Numbered from the stretch's first letter, positions 1-9,199 are shown. The stretch is DNA of 49,868 nt from an uncultured Muribaculaceae bacterium (GCA_947176745.1 CAMWRV010000016.1:1-49868); one strand, 5' to 3'. Program-made: numbers and translations. The notes: a model not told the origin generated them from the sequence alone.

Positions 1-524
1 GCGGCTGGTTCTCGACCAACATCCTCGGCAACCGCGACGGCCTCGTGCTCGACGAGCCCGCCAACTTCCGCACCAAAGAGGTCTCCAAGCTCTCCACTCT
101 CGAGAGCATCCTCGTGCCCGAGGAGCAGCCCGACCTCTACGGCCACGGCAATGACGAAGACACCCAGTACTACCACAAGGTGCGCATCAACTACTATCCT
201 CCCCGCAACGACAACAAGGAGGGCTGGGACAACATCGACATCTTCGGATGGATGGGCTACCCGATGCAGATCAAGATCAACTTCCTCTGCCGCGACTCGA
301 TCCTCGCAGCTCCCCTCTGCCTCGACCTCGTGCTTCTGAGCGACCTCGCGCAGCGTGCCGGACGCAGCGGCACTCAGCGCTTCCTCAGCTTCTTCCTTAA
401 GAGCCCGATGCACGACTACACCCAGGGCGAGGTTCCCGTCAACCACCTCTTCCAGCAGTACACAATGCTCAAGAACGCCATCCGCGAGATGGGCGGCTAC
501 GAGGCTGACGAGGAGATCGACTGA
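1..524 (+). CDS. myo-inositol-1(3)-phosphate synthase, C-terminal part
   Basis: The 5' end lies outside the window; reading frame 3 is open from the first base and gives about 174 residues. The enzyme isomerises glucose 6-phosphate to inositol 3-phosphate with NAD, feeding inositol lipids in Bacteroidota. Seen here: the stretch around SKLSTLESIL, then a YYPPRGDNKEGWDNID-like substrate region, the conserved IKINFLCRDSILAAPL motif and a C-terminal FFLKSP segment, all typical of the catalytic domain of this family (usual length about 430 residues). A strong hairpin terminator follows at 583-620, so this gene ends its transcript. The family call is from motif memory; the missing N-terminal Rossmann part cannot be checked. 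Confidence 0.88.
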   Translation, partial: GWFSTNILGNRDGLVLDEPANFRTKEVSKLSTLESILVPEEQPDLYGHGNDEDTQYYHKVRINYYPPRNDNKEGWDNIDIFGWMGYPMQIKINFLCRDSILAAPLCLDLVLLSDLAQRAGRSGTQRFLSFFLKSPMHDYTQGEVPVNHLFQQYTMLKNAIREMGGYEADEEID

Positions 525-582
525 TCTCCCGACACCGCTGCGCGGACACCGCAGAAGTACCCGCGAATGGTAAAAATATCTT

Positions 583-620
583 AAACAGGCGTTCTTCCCG
601 CACGGGAAGAGCGCCTGTTT
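583..620 (+). terminator. Intrinsic terminator after inositol-phosphate synthase
   Basis: Near-perfect inverted repeat: arms AAACAGGCG/CGCCTGTTT and TCTTCCCG/CGGGAAGA around a CA loop. It lies 59 bases after the stop codon, with only short T runs. Confidence 0.8.
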
Positions 621-633
621 GCGTTTAAATGAT

Positions 634-641
634 TAATTTTG
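634..641 (+). promoter_or_regulatory. Putative -7 element for trmD
   Basis: TAATTTTG matches the Bacteroidota TAnnTTTG consensus and sits 50 bases upstream of the trmD ATG, right after the upstream terminator. No well-spaced TTTG -33 box is visible. Confidence 0.5.
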
Positions 642-690
642 CATTCTAATCGCCGGATTTCGTCATCCGGCACAGACCACAGACCGCATC

Positions 691-1371
691 ATGAGAATAG
701 ACCTGCTCACAGTAGTGCCCGAGATGCTTGAGGCATTTATCGGATGTTCCATTCTGAAGCGTGCCCAGGACAAAGGGCTTGCCGAGATCGTGATCCATAA
801 TCTGCGCGACTACACCACGAGCCGCCACCGGAAGGTCGACGACTATCCGTTCGGCGGTGAGGCCGGAATGGTAATGCAGATACAGCCGATCGACGCCTGC
901 ATATCGCGTCTGCGCGAAGAAAGAGACTACGACGAAGTGATCTTCATGACTCCCGACGGCGAGACATTCGACCAGCCGATGGCCAACTCCCTGTCGCTTC
1001 TCAACAACGTCATAATCCTTTGCGGACATTACAAAGGGGTGGACTGGCGCGTGCGCGAGCATCTTGTGACCCGCGAGATCACGATAGGCGATTATGTGCT
1101 GACCGGAGGCGAACTTCCGGCGGCAGTCGTGGCCGACGCGGTGGTCCGTCTTATTCCCGGCGTGATAGGCGACGAGCAGTCGGCCCTCTCCGACTCATTC
1201 CAGGACGGGCTTCTCGCTCCGCCGGTCTATTCACGTCCTGCCGAATACAAGGGCTGGCGTGTGCCCGACATACTGCTTTCAGGCCATGAGGCAAAGATTG
1301 CAGAATGGCGGTATGAGCAGGCGCTTGAACGCACACGCAGACTCAGGCCGGACCTCCTCGAAAAGAAGTGA
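691..1371 (+). CDS. trmD: tRNA (guanine-N1)-methyltransferase TrmD
   Basis: Methylates G37 next to the anticodon of tRNAs reading CNN codons, using S-adenosylmethionine, and thereby prevents +1 frameshifting. The 226-residue protein begins [13 protein letters not shown], as the family does, and carries the trefoil-knot signature [12 protein letters not shown] followed by [16 protein letters not shown], which forms the SAM pocket, and [15 protein letters not shown]. It is shorter than the E. coli enzyme (about 255) mainly at the C-terminus. ATG start with the -7 element 50 bases upstream. The MATE gene follows after 65 bases on the same strand without a terminator, so they are probably co-transcribed. 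Confidence 0.97.
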   Translation: MRIDLLTVVPEMLEAFIGCSILKRAQDKGLAEIVIHNLRDYTTSRHRKVDDYPFGGEAGMVMQIQPIDACISRLREERDYDEVIFMTPDGETFDQPMANSLSLLNNVIILCGHYKGVDWRVREHLVTREITIGDYVLTGGELPAAVVADAVVRLIPGVIGDEQSALSDSFQDGLLAPPVYSRPAEYKGWRVPDILLSGHEAKIAEWRYEQALERTRRLRPDLLEKK

Positions 1372-1436
1372 CATACACAAGGCAAGCCATACAGGCTGGA
1401 TTTTGCGTACAGGTTAGATAAGGAAACAGAAAAAGA

Positions 1437-2846
1437 TTGGAATTAAGGAATGCAGTCGGGGCCGTCGCGGCCCTGCCCCGTGCGATCACGTCGCGCCGAC
1501 GTGTGAAATCGCCGCTCAGACGTGAACTCGCGTCGCTCACACTCCCCATACTCATCGAGACCCTGCTGATCATGACACTCGGCGCGGTCGACACGTTCAT
1601 GCTCTCGCGTCACTCCGACGAAAGCGTGGCCGCTGTCGGACTCGCCAACCAGATGATCAACTTCACATTCATAATATTCGAGGTCATCAACCTCGGCACA
1701 TCCGTGCTTTGCAGCCAGTATCTGGGCGCGCGTCTTCGCGACCGCATGGAGACTGTGACAGGCGTCTCGCTTGTCGTCAATCTCGTGATGGGCGTCACGG
1801 TCAGCGCGCTTCTCTGCATCTTCGCCACCGAGATCCTCACGGCTCTCGGACTCGCCGGGCCTATGCTCGCCGAGGGCGTGGGATACATGGAGATCGTCGG
1901 GGCATCGGCCTTCTTCCAGGCCCTGCAGCTCACTCTGTCGGCGGTGCTCAGGTCTAACAACAAGGCCGTCTATCCGATGATGGTCATTCTTGTAGTCAAC
2001 TGCCTCAACATATTCGGCAATTACACGCTGATCTTCGGCAAGTTCGGGGCTCCGGCACTCGGTGTGCAGGGCGCGGCGATCTCTACCGCCACATGCCGCA
2101 TGGCCGCGATGGTGATTCTCGCCGTCATTCTGTTCCGCACCACGGTGCGCCGCTTCCCCCTGCATATCTTCCGACGCTGGCCCCGCGAGGAATTCCGCAA
2201 CCTGATGAAGATCGGACTTCCTTCCGCCGGCGAACAGATGAGCTACAGCTGCTCGCAGCTTGTCATAGCCTACTTCATAACCTCGCTCGGCATGGAGGCC
2301 CTCGCCACCAGAACCTACTGCGTCAACATCATCATGTATGTCTATCTCTTCTCCATAGCGATCTCCCACGCCGGAGCCATATGCATAGGCCACCTTGTCG
2401 GCGCAGGCCGATGGCAGGGTGCTTATCTGATGGGGAAATACGTCATGAAAGTCGCCCTGACATGGACTCTGATATTCTCTGTAGCCATTGCCGCGTGCGG
2501 ATCCTCCATAATGTCGGCTCTGACCGAAAACGCCGAGATAATCGCGCTCGGCACGGCGATATTGTGGATAGACGTCATCCTTGAGATCGGGCGGCCTGTC
2601 AACATCCTTTTTGTCAACGTGCTCCAGTCGGCGGGCGACGTCAACTACCCCTTCTATGTCGGTCTTGTGTGGATGTGGTCGGTGGCGGTGGTATGCGCCT
2701 ATCTGGCCGGCATCACGTTCGGATTCGGCATAATCGGCATGTGGTGGATGTTCGCGCTCGACGAGAACATCCGCGGCGTAGTCTTCATACGCCGATGGGA
2801 ATCACGCCGATGGCAGCACAAGGGCTTCACCATGACCGGCACATGA
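1437..2846 (+). CDS. MATE family multidrug/metabolite efflux transporter
   Basis: An inner-membrane antiporter of the MATE fold: about 12 hydrophobic segments in two six-helix bundles, with the family pattern LTLPILIETLLIMTLGAVDTFML near the start, SVAAVGLANQ after it, and the second half opening with MKIGLPSAGEQMSY. Substrate cannot be read from sequence. Length 469 fits the family (440-470). The start is uncertain: the longest frame opens with TTG at 1437, preceded by AAGGAA; GTG at 1503 is the next in-frame choice and would remove a 22-residue basic leader. Likely in an operon with trmD. It converges on the nitroreductase gene, with only 31 bases between the stops. Confidence 0.9.
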   Translation: MELRNAVGAVAALPRAITSRRRVKSPLRRELASLTLPILIETLLIMTLGAVDTFMLSRHSDESVAAVGLANQMINFTFIIFEVINLGTSVLCSQYLGARLRDRMETVTGVSLVVNLVMGVTVSALLCIFATEILTALGLAGPMLAEGVGYMEIVGASAFFQALQLTLSAVLRSNNKAVYPMMVILVVNCLNIFGNYTLIFGKFGAPALGVQGAAISTATCRMAAMVILAVILFRTTVRRFPLHIFRRWPREEFRNLMKIGLPSAGEQMSYSCSQLVIAYFITSLGMEALATRTYCVNIIMYVYLFSIAISHAGAICIGHLVGAGRWQGAYLMGKYVMKVALTWTLIFSVAIAACGSSIMSALTENAEIIALGTAILWIDVILEIGRPVNILFVNVLQSAGDVNYPFYVGLVWMWSVAVVCAYLAGITFGFGIIGMWWMFALDENIRGVVFIRRWESRRWQHKGFTMTGT

Positions 2847-2877
2847 CGCCGCAGCAGCAGGCGTCACGACCCGTCTG

Positions 2878-3624
2878 TCATGACATGAAACCCTTGGCGC
2901 GCAGGTGAGCCAGAAACGCAAGGCTGAAGTCCTCGTTCATGGCACGCGGATACCGCACGTCGGTAAATACCTGCGCCAGAGTCTCCTTGCCGTTTTCTTC
3001 TACAAACCTGCGGTTGGGCGCGTATTCATCCTTGGCCTTGAAGAGTTCCATTATCTTTTCATCGGAGTCCTCGCGGTAACGCTCATGGTGCGTTACGGCC
3101 TCAAGCGGCAGTCTTTCAGTCTCGACACCCTCTCCGTCGGGCCAGCCGAGAGTGATGCACGCCACCGGCACGCATAGTTCCGGAAGCCCGAGGATCTCCG
3201 ACACCTTTTCGGCGTTATACGTCACTGTGCCGAGATAGCATGTACCGAGTCCCTCGCCCTCCGCAACCGCCACGATCTGCTGGGCGAATATCGTGGCGTC
3301 GGCCACCGCGTTCATGAACGACAGGAAGTTGTCGTAGCCCGGATCGGCGTTGCTCAGACGACACCAGCGCGAGAACCGGTTGAAGTCCGCGCACACCGTA
3401 AGCACGACTGGCGCCTCCGTCACCATCGGCTGGTTGAAATGCGCCGGAGCAAGAGCCTTTTTCCCCTCGTCGGAGCGCGTCACTACCACGGAATACAGCT
3501 GCATGTTTCCACACGTGGGCGCACGCATGGCGGCCTCGATTATCGAATCGAGCAGACCGGGATCGATATCCCGGTCTGCGTAACGGCGCACGCTGCGGCG
3601 CGCCTTGAAATCTTCCATATTCAT
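2878..3624 (-). CDS. Nitroreductase family protein (NfsA-like)
   Basis: FMN-dependent NAD(P)H oxidoreductase of the nitroreductase fold, cytosolic, 248 residues. The N-terminus shows the FMN-binding signature RRSVRRYADRDI, then APTCGNMQLYSVVVTRS. The middle has AEGEGLGTCYLG followed by PVACITLGWPDG, the pattern of the NfsA/FRP branch, and the C-terminus is extended (RYRED...AQVFTDVRYP) as in that branch. Natural substrate unknown (quinones, flavins and nitro compounds are all reduced by relatives). It starts 22 bases after the stop of the upstream peptidase gene on the same strand, so the two very likely form an operon; a second ATG two codons downstream is also possible. Confidence 0.9.
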   Translation of the reverse strand: MNMEDFKARRSVRRYADRDIDPGLLDSIIEAAMRAPTCGNMQLYSVVVTRSDEGKKALAPAHFNQPMVTEAPVVLTVCADFNRFSRWCRLSNADPGYDNFLSFMNAVADATIFAQQIVAVAEGEGLGTCYLGTVTYNAEKVSEILGLPELCVPVACITLGWPDGEGVETERLPLEAVTHHERYREDSDEKIMELFKAKDEYAPNRRFVEENGKETLAQVFTDVRYPRAMNEDFSLAFLAHLRAKGFMS

Positions 3625-3646
3625 TACTGTATGTTTTTACGGTCCA

Positions 3647-5059
3647 TCACTCTTCGGGCGCGAACATCGGATCCCATGCCGGAAGCATCACCGGCTTCTG
3701 CTTAAGGATCTCAAGCGTCTCGGGAGTGGCGTATTTCTTCTCCACCACAAGGCGGAACATATACTCGTCAAACCATCGGTCGGTCATGATCAGGTGGCCG
3801 TCGTTGGCCCCGCTGCCCCAGCTGTTCTCCACCATCCATTTTTTAGGAGTGCCGTCGGCGTCGAGATCAACGGCCACGAGAGTCATGGCGTGCGACGACG
3901 CGCTTGCGAACGTGCGGATACGGTCGGCCTTGCCCATTCCGAAAGTCGTGCCCATCAGAGATTCATAGTCGAAATTAGCCGGATCGAGCAGTCCGCGGTC
4001 GCGGTCGAGAAATTTGCCGACATCGCATGAGAAATACATCATCGTGCTGTCCTTGATCGACGCGATCGCCATCTTCTTGATCTCCTCGACGGGGAGGTTC
4101 ACATATGTCCAGTTGGCGCCGTCATAACTGTGGCGGTCGTAATCGATCTCGTACAGACGGTTGTAAGGACGCGTCGGGTCGTTCATCAGCATCACATAGC
4201 CGTTGCGCAGGTCGTTGCCGGCATACTCTTTATAGAACTCCTGAGGCGTGTATGTGCGGGTGTCGACCACGTTCCCCTTGCTGTCCTTGCGTGTCCATGT
4301 GAATTCGGCAGGCGGTTCGCCGAGGGTCAGGGCCAGCATCCTGTAGATCTCCTCAAGCATGGCCTCCTTTCGCGAGGCAAGCTCGCGGGCGCTTTTACGC
4401 GCGGCGTGCATTCTGCGGAGTTCGAGTCCGTCCTCACGCAGCTTGAGCGACAGCAGATTGTTGAGGCGGCTCGTGTTTTCCGCAGAGAAAGTCTCGGCCA
4501 TCACCTCCGACGGCACCACGCCATACTTCGATATATTGTCGGCCACACCGGTGAACTGACCTCCGTCGCTGAGCGGATTGCGCATAAGCCATTCCACCAT
4601 CTTGTCGTCTTCCGGCCTGTCGGCATGGTCTATCATCCCCTGCAGGAAGAGGTTGGCTTTCTCAAGCTGATCGTAGAAGAAATTATAGTTGTGCGAGAGC
4701 TTAAGTTCCGCAAGATCGTTTTTCGCCATCATCTGGGCGCGGAGCACATTGAGACCTGTAAACAGCCAGCATCTGCCGGAACGCTTCTGGTCGGTAATGC
4801 CGCTGCTCTTCACTCTGTGCGAGAAATGAGTGTCGAGTCCGTTGCGGCTGGCGGCGTCGACCGCGAGGATATCGATTGAGTTGCCGGCTATAGCGTTGCG
4901 CAGAGCGCGGTGCGAGGGATTCTGCCGGTAGGATGACTGAAGGCGTCCGAGCATTTCAGGCGAGATTCCGGCCGAAGACTCTTTGGCCGACGCGCAGGGA
5001 CACGACGCCGCGAGAAGAGCGGAAACCACTGCCGTGCCGAACAGGAATTTATGTTTCAT
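3647..5059 (-). CDS. Exported C1-family cysteine aminopeptidase (bleomycin hydrolase-like)
   Basis: A papain-superfamily peptidase of the PepC/bleomycin hydrolase branch (470 residues). The catalytic triad is intact: Cys97 in SGRCWLF, His390 in SSHAMTL and Asn412 in VENSWG. The family motif LSHNYNFFYDQLEKAN is at 121-136. Unlike cytosolic PepC, it begins with a signal peptide (hydrophobic stretch to about residue 19, then SCPCASA), cleaved either by signal peptidase I after ASA or, less clearly, as a lipoprotein at Cys20; so it probably trims peptides in the periplasm or at the cell surface. First gene of a two-gene unit with the nitroreductase. A possible upstream -7 element (TAACTTTA) differs from consensus at the last base. 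Confidence 0.92.
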   Translation of the reverse strand: MKHKFLFGTAVVSALLAASCPCASAKESSAGISPEMLGRLQSSYRQNPSHRALRNAIAGNSIDILAVDAASRNGLDTHFSHRVKSSGITDQKRSGRCWLFTGLNVLRAQMMAKNDLAELKLSHNYNFFYDQLEKANLFLQGMIDHADRPEDDKMVEWLMRNPLSDGGQFTGVADNISKYGVVPSEVMAETFSAENTSRLNNLLSLKLREDGLELRRMHAARKSARELASRKEAMLEEIYRMLALTLGEPPAEFTWTRKDSKGNVVDTRTYTPQEFYKEYAGNDLRNGYVMLMNDPTRPYNRLYEIDYDRHSYDGANWTYVNLPVEEIKKMAIASIKDSTMMYFSCDVGKFLDRDRGLLDPANFDYESLMGTTFGMGKADRIRTFASASSHAMTLVAVDLDADGTPKKWMVENSWGSGANDGHLIMTDRWFDEYMFRLVVEKKYATPETLEILKQKPVMLPAWDPMFAPEE

Positions 5060-5347
5060 GATAATGCAGGTTGTTGTTAAAGATTATTCACTTCCGGCCC
5101 AAGGCCGCGCCCCGGAGGCGAAGACCTCCGGAAACGCGCCCTAAAGTTAATTTAAATATTGAATACAACCAAATCAGACGAAAGAAACAGCGTGCCGGAA
5201 CGCATATTTCCGATAGTGCCGGATAAACAGTGTTAAATTTTTCGGCAATCCGATTTTTTTTATTAACTTTGCATCTGTTGACAAGAGCACATAGGGATCA
5301 ATCGCCCCGACACGCTCCTCGAGACACGCGTCGCAGCAGACGCATCA
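5060..5347. other. Intergenic stretch between peptidase gene and tRNA-Thr
   Basis: No convincing coding frame. It holds the divergent promoter regions of the C1 peptidase and of tRNA-Thr and a GC-rich imperfect hairpin near 5110-5140 (CCGGAGG repeats). Confidence 0.5.
5264..5271 (+). promoter_or_regulatory. Putative -7 element for tRNA-Thr
   Basis: TAACTTTG, an exact TAnnTTTG match, with a T-rich run near the -33 position; predicted start about 70 bases before the mature tRNA. Confidence 0.55.
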
Positions 5348-5420
5348 GCCGCAATAGCTCAGTTGGTAGAGCATTTCATTCGTAACGAAAAGGTCGTGGG
5401 TTCGAGTCCCACTCGCGGCT
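5348..5420 (+). tRNA. tRNA-Thr(CGU)
   Basis: Full cloverleaf of 73 bases: D arm GCTC...GAGC, anticodon loop TTCGTAA (anticodon CGT, reads ACG), T arm GTGGG-TTCGAGT-CCCAC, discriminator T, CCA not encoded. Two A-C mismatches are visible: A6-C67 in the acceptor stem and A31-C39 closing the anticodon loop. Because U34-type threonine tRNAs can also read ACG, this tRNA may be under relaxed selection. Confidence 0.95.
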
Positions 5421-5426
5421 CAAAAA

Positions 5427-5461
5427 GAGATCCGACGGAAAATTCCGCCGGATCTCTTTTT
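5427..5461 (+). terminator. Intrinsic terminator after tRNA-Thr
   Basis: GAGATCCG plus CGGAA pair with TTCCG plus CGGATCTC (one A-C mismatch), followed by TTTTT; starts 6 bases after the tRNA. It may also serve the convergent gene ending at 5522. Confidence 0.85.
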
Positions 5462-5521
5462 GCTTAGCCCCCAATACCCGCTTTTAAGCCCCCTGTATTA
5501 ACATTTTTTTGGGATGAGGGC

Positions 5522-7180
5522 TTATCTCTGAGAGCCGAGCATGGCTTCCTCGAATTCGACATAGGGCACTCGCGACGCCGCCCGCAGATGCGAACAGTAG
5601 TTGTATATGGTCTGCGGCGTGTAATGAAGCAGACGGGCAATATCTGCCGGTTCGGTCACTCCGGTTTTCATCAGCGCGAGCACACGGACCTTGGCGGGGA
5701 GCGAGCGCGAGTCGGGATCAAGCTGTTCTCCGGGATGCACGAGACTGTTGTATGTCGGAATAAAGTCGGGATACAGTTCTACGAACATCGCGTCAAACCG
5801 CCTGTACATATCCTTGAGCTCATCTGCTACAATCTTGTTGCTTTCAAGATAGTCAAGCGCCGATCCCGGCTGCGACATCTTCAGCAGTTGCCTCACCTTC
5901 TTGCGATATGCGTCTATCCGCTCTATATAATCACTGTATATCGCAAAAAGCCGGCTGATAAACAAGACTTTTCCACGGTTCGCCCTTTCCAGTTCGACAT
6001 TGGAGGAATGCAGATCGCGGTTCATCTCCTCAAGTCTGAGGCCCATGCGCCTCTTTTTGCGCAGCTCGGAATAAGCCCACAGAAAGCACCCCCCGTTTGC
6101 AATGGCAAGCAATATGATGACTGCGGTCATCTTCCAGACTCTGCGGAGACTCTCACGTTCGAGCGACGCATGCGCCTCGCTTATGAGCGGCACGAGCTCC
6201 TGGATCTGCGATGTCCTCGACCGCGAGTTGCAGAACGAGGCATCTTCAAGAGCAGCCATGATATAACGGTAAGCGCGCGCAGGATCTCCATTACGGTTCA
6301 GAGCATCCGCCAGATCCATCAGCGACGGATAATCTCTCTGTCCACTCCTGATGTAGAGCAGTGATGACCGCGCCAGTGCGTCGATCTCCTCCTGTCGGCG
6401 GCCAAGCGCACGATATATCAGTCCTGATTCGTAGAGCATCTTGGGATCTTCAGCCGTATCGGACGACACCCGTCTGGCATTTTCCATCTCCTTGAGGGCT
6501 GCAGCCGGATACCCTGCGTCGAGCAGGCTTCGCGCTTTGAGCGAGTGACGGTGTCTGTCGGTCGCCTGATAACTCATCATTGCCGAGTCCCTGTATTGCC
6601 GGCAAAGCATTCCGAACCTCAGTTTGTCATTCTCCAGGCCGTCAGAGGCCGCCATCCTCCCGTAAGTATCGCAATATATCTTGAAAAGATATTGTCTCTG
6701 ATACGGTTCGACGGCACTTGCGCCGACAGTGTCGAGTATGCCGAGAGCCTCCGAATAATGCGCGGCAGCGCTCAGACACTCTGCAAGATTGAGCGATGCC
6801 GACACCGCCTTCGACCGGTCGCCGAGTGCCGCTGCCATATCGAGCCTCTGGCGCGCCGTAAGGAGTGCCGAGTCCACTCTGTAGTTCCTGTAGGCAGAGA
6901 AAAGAGTGCGGCAGATGTTGTAGGCATCGCTGTCGGTCTTTACTGTGGAGAGCTGACCTTTCGCCTCGCGGATCACAGCCTCGCGTCCGGAGGCGAACTC
7001 CTCCCGGTCTGCAAGAGCTGCATCGAGCTCTGCCAGATACGCGCCTGTTGATCCGGCACTCCGCCCCTCGCCCGCGCACCCGGCTGTCAGCATAGAGAAT
7101 GCCGCCAGCACAACCGCCAGCACACCGCGATGCGCCGGGAGCCTGCTGTCAATATATTTCCATAGAGACCTCGTTACCAT
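5522..7180 (-). CDS. Membrane-bound TPR regulator with C-terminal helix-turn-helix (DUF6377-like)
   Basis: About 552 residues. N-terminal signal with a lipobox-like LTAGC, then a helical TPR-type periplasmic region to about residue 340, one membrane helix at about 347-370 (MTAVIILLAIANGG...), a cytoplasmic coiled coil (LRLEEMNRDLHSSNVELERA) and a C-terminal helix-turn-helix near 505-535 (EPADIARLLHYTPQTIYNY). This is the layout of the DUF6377 proteins of Bacteroidales, thought to be one-component transmembrane regulators. Start: a TTG at 7192 gives a longer frame but lies in the -7 element, so ATG at 7180 is preferred; it would leave almost no leader. Target genes unknown; the phosphatase gene upstream (same strand) is a possible one. 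Confidence 0.82.
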   Translation of the reverse strand: MVTRSLWKYIDSRLPAHRGVLAVVLAAFSMLTAGCAGEGRSAGSTGAYLAELDAALADREEFASGREAVIREAKGQLSTVKTDSDAYNICRTLFSAYRNYRVDSALLTARQRLDMAAALGDRSKAVSASLNLAECLSAAAHYSEALGILDTVGASAVEPYQRQYLFKIYCDTYGRMAASDGLENDKLRFGMLCRQYRDSAMMSYQATDRHRHSLKARSLLDAGYPAAALKEMENARRVSSDTAEDPKMLYESGLIYRALGRRQEEIDALARSSLLYIRSGQRDYPSLMDLADALNRNGDPARAYRYIMAALEDASFCNSRSRTSQIQELVPLISEAHASLERESLRRVWKMTAVIILLAIANGGCFLWAYSELRKKRRMGLRLEEMNRDLHSSNVELERANRGKVLFISRLFAIYSDYIERIDAYRKKVRQLLKMSQPGSALDYLESNKIVADELKDMYRRFDAMFVELYPDFIPTYNSLVHPGEQLDPDSRSLPAKVRVLALMKTGVTEPADIARLLHYTPQTIYNYCSHLRAASRVPYVEFEEAMLGSQR

Positions 7181-7189
7181 AACCGACTG

Positions 7190-7197
7190 CAAATTTA
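7190..7197 (-). promoter_or_regulatory. Putative -7 element for the DUF6377-like gene
   Basis: On the minus strand TAAATTTG, exact consensus, implying a start near 7183 and hence a very short leader before the ATG at 7180. Confidence 0.5.
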
Positions 7198-7258
7198 CGA
7201 AAAAATATCCGGAACACGGTTTCGCGCATTCCGGACATTATAACTGTCAGACCGTGAT

Positions 7259-8959
7259 CTATCTGACCATTACCTTCGAAGTCCTCGATGTTCCGTCGGC
7301 CAGGCGCTCGGTTCTTACATATACGCCTGCCTGCATAGACTCAGGGTTCACCGGAAAACCCGTCAGTGAGTAATAGTTCACCGATTCCACAGGCGCACAC
7401 ATCGTGACATCGGCCGATGTCGGCTGATCGGCAGCTCCTAGTCTGGCGCGTAGAGCAACAAGCTCATCGGGCGTGATGACACTTCTCGACACGAGATTGT
7501 CGGCCACTGCTTCGGCCAGATCGGGCACCGCAGTCACATCCTCGACACCGAGCATCTGTTCGAAACCATATCTGAGCAGACCTCCGCCTCTGAATTCCTG
7601 GATTCCCATACGGGTAGAGTTCTCATAGTCCTCCTCGATTTCGGACCATGCTGCTCCGCAGAGAGCCGCAAGCGTGGCCGAGAACATGCCTGTGCGGTCT
7701 GTTCCTATCCTGCAGTGGATGAGATAGGGAGGCTCCGATCTGTCGGATATGATAAACCGGCATATCTCTTTGACCCATGCCGCAAACTTTGTACCCGCCG
7801 AGTTATAATACACCTCATTGTACGACGGAGTCGAGCCATTTTCCGTCCCGACATACAGCACCTGACCCTTCGAGATTATTTCCTGATAGAACGGAGCGAT
7901 GGTCTCCGTATATTTTGTTCCGCTGATTGTGAACGACAGAAGATTGCGTTCCTCGTTCTCAGAAAGACAGATGTCGCTCTTGATGCCCTCCTCCACTGCA
8001 AGCTCAGTAAGATACTGTATGCGCAGAGGCTCGGTCGGATTCGAAGTCTTGGTGTACTTATAGGGATGATATGATCTGAAGAGAGCCGACGTGCCGGGAA
8101 CTCTCCGGAAGTTGGAGATCTCCTCCTTACCCTCTCTGGTGGTTAGATCGAAATCCGACACGGTCTTTATGACATTGGCGATCTTGCTGTTGGCCTTTAT
8201 CGTCTCAAAATCGTCGCGGTCAAAAACCACAATATTGTTGCGGTCTCCGTTCATGAACACATATCCCTCGGGCATGAACGAACGACCGTCTCCGCTCAGA
8301 TAGTTCGACCCGTTGGTGACAAACTTGAATTCCGGCTGCCCGCTGTTTCCCGGCACCTTGACAGCGGAATAGGGCAACGTCACTGTCCATATGTCGTTAT
8401 CTTTGTCGTAAGAAAGCGCGTAGTCAGACTTGCTTGCCCAGCCGTTGAACGAGCCGCGCACCTCCACTTTGGTCACTGTGCCCGCTTTCCAGAGATTGTT
8501 GTCGAATATGAATGTAACGGTCTTATCCTCCGGATTGTCTCTGAATCCGCGGCAGTGGTCCGGATCGGCGGTCTGTCCGGGATCTGACGGCTGTCCGGGC
8601 ACATAGAGCTGCGCCCAGCTGCCCACCACATCAGGATTCGACGGCTTGGTCCGGTTTCCGATCTCTCCTCCGCTCGCAGATTTCTCCACATATTTCCAGT
8701 CGGGGCCGCACACGTATTTATACCCTCCGGCAATCGATGACTCCGACACGTCCGGAAGGTCGACAGAGAACAGATTGTCTGACACGCGCGTGAGTTCGAC
8801 CGCATTCACCACATCCCATCCATTGAAACTTCCCGACACAAAACAGCAATGTGTCCCTTCAGGAACAGAAACATTCAGCGTCACACCCGATGCGGGCACA
8901 ACGCCACAACATGCGAGCATGCATGCATAAAACACTTTTTTCTTCAGATTAACATTCAT
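7259..8959 (-). CDS. Exported protein tyrosine/serine phosphatase with two CBM48-like domains
   Basis: 566 residues from the ATG at 8959. Signal peptide (MNVNLKKKVFYACML...), then two beta-sandwich domains each with the glycogen-binding-like motif GSFNGW (VSGSFNGWD, near 40; VRGSFNGWAS, near 170), separated by a Pro/Asp/Gly linker. The C-terminal half is a phosphatase of the Y_phosphatase3 type with the P-loop HCRIGTDRTG: nucleophile Cys416, Arg422. The last 40 residues (YYSLTGFPV...AGVYVRT...SKVMVR) resemble the short sorting tail common on exported Muribaculaceae proteins. Carbohydrate binding is inferred from the fold. A longer frame to 8986 is rejected because the -7 element covers it. 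Stop is 66 bases before the regulator promoter. Confidence 0.85.
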   Translation of the reverse strand: MNVNLKKKVFYACMLACCGVVPASGVTLNVSVPEGTHCCFVSGSFNGWDVVNAVELTRVSDNLFSVDLPDVSESSIAGGYKYVCGPDWKYVEKSASGGEIGNRTKPSNPDVVGSWAQLYVPGQPSDPGQTADPDHCRGFRDNPEDKTVTFIFDNNLWKAGTVTKVEVRGSFNGWASKSDYALSYDKDNDIWTVTLPYSAVKVPGNSGQPEFKFVTNGSNYLSGDGRSFMPEGYVFMNGDRNNIVVFDRDDFETIKANSKIANVIKTVSDFDLTTREGKEEISNFRRVPGTSALFRSYHPYKYTKTSNPTEPLRIQYLTELAVEEGIKSDICLSENEERNLLSFTISGTKYTETIAPFYQEIISKGQVLYVGTENGSTPSYNEVYYNSAGTKFAAWVKEICRFIISDRSEPPYLIHCRIGTDRTGMFSATLAALCGAAWSEIEEDYENSTRMGIQEFRGGGLLRYGFEQMLGVEDVTAVPDLAEAVADNLVSRSVITPDELVALRARLGAADQPTSADVTMCAPVESVNYYSLTGFPVNPESMQAGVYVRTERLADGTSRTSKVMVR

Positions 8960-8983
8960 GATTAAAGATTTTGGTTGACGCGG

Positions 8984-8991
8984 CAAAATTA
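8984..8991 (-). promoter_or_regulatory. Putative -7 element for the phosphatase gene
   Basis: Minus strand TAATTTTG; the predicted start near 8977 is 18 bases before the ATG at 8959. Confidence 0.5.
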
Positions 8992-9199
8992 CGGCTCATC
9001 TGCTCCTCAGTCAATACCGGTTATGCGTCCGGTTAGACTGTGTTTAAATATATAATTCTGACTGTTAGACTTTTGCTAAAACATAAAATTTAAAATGATT
9101 AGACATGCAGTATGCCACTACACACATCCAGACGACGGCTCCGGAGTCAATTTTTTCTCCTGTAACAAAAGATGAAGGGTGCGGTACGATTTTTTTTGC

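Noticed and set aside
1443..2393. Long minus-strand open frame (316 codons) opposite the MATE gene
   Set aside because: Antisense to a clear MATE protein; sequence is His/Glu/Arg-rich without any fold pattern, as expected from the GC-rich codon pattern of the real gene.
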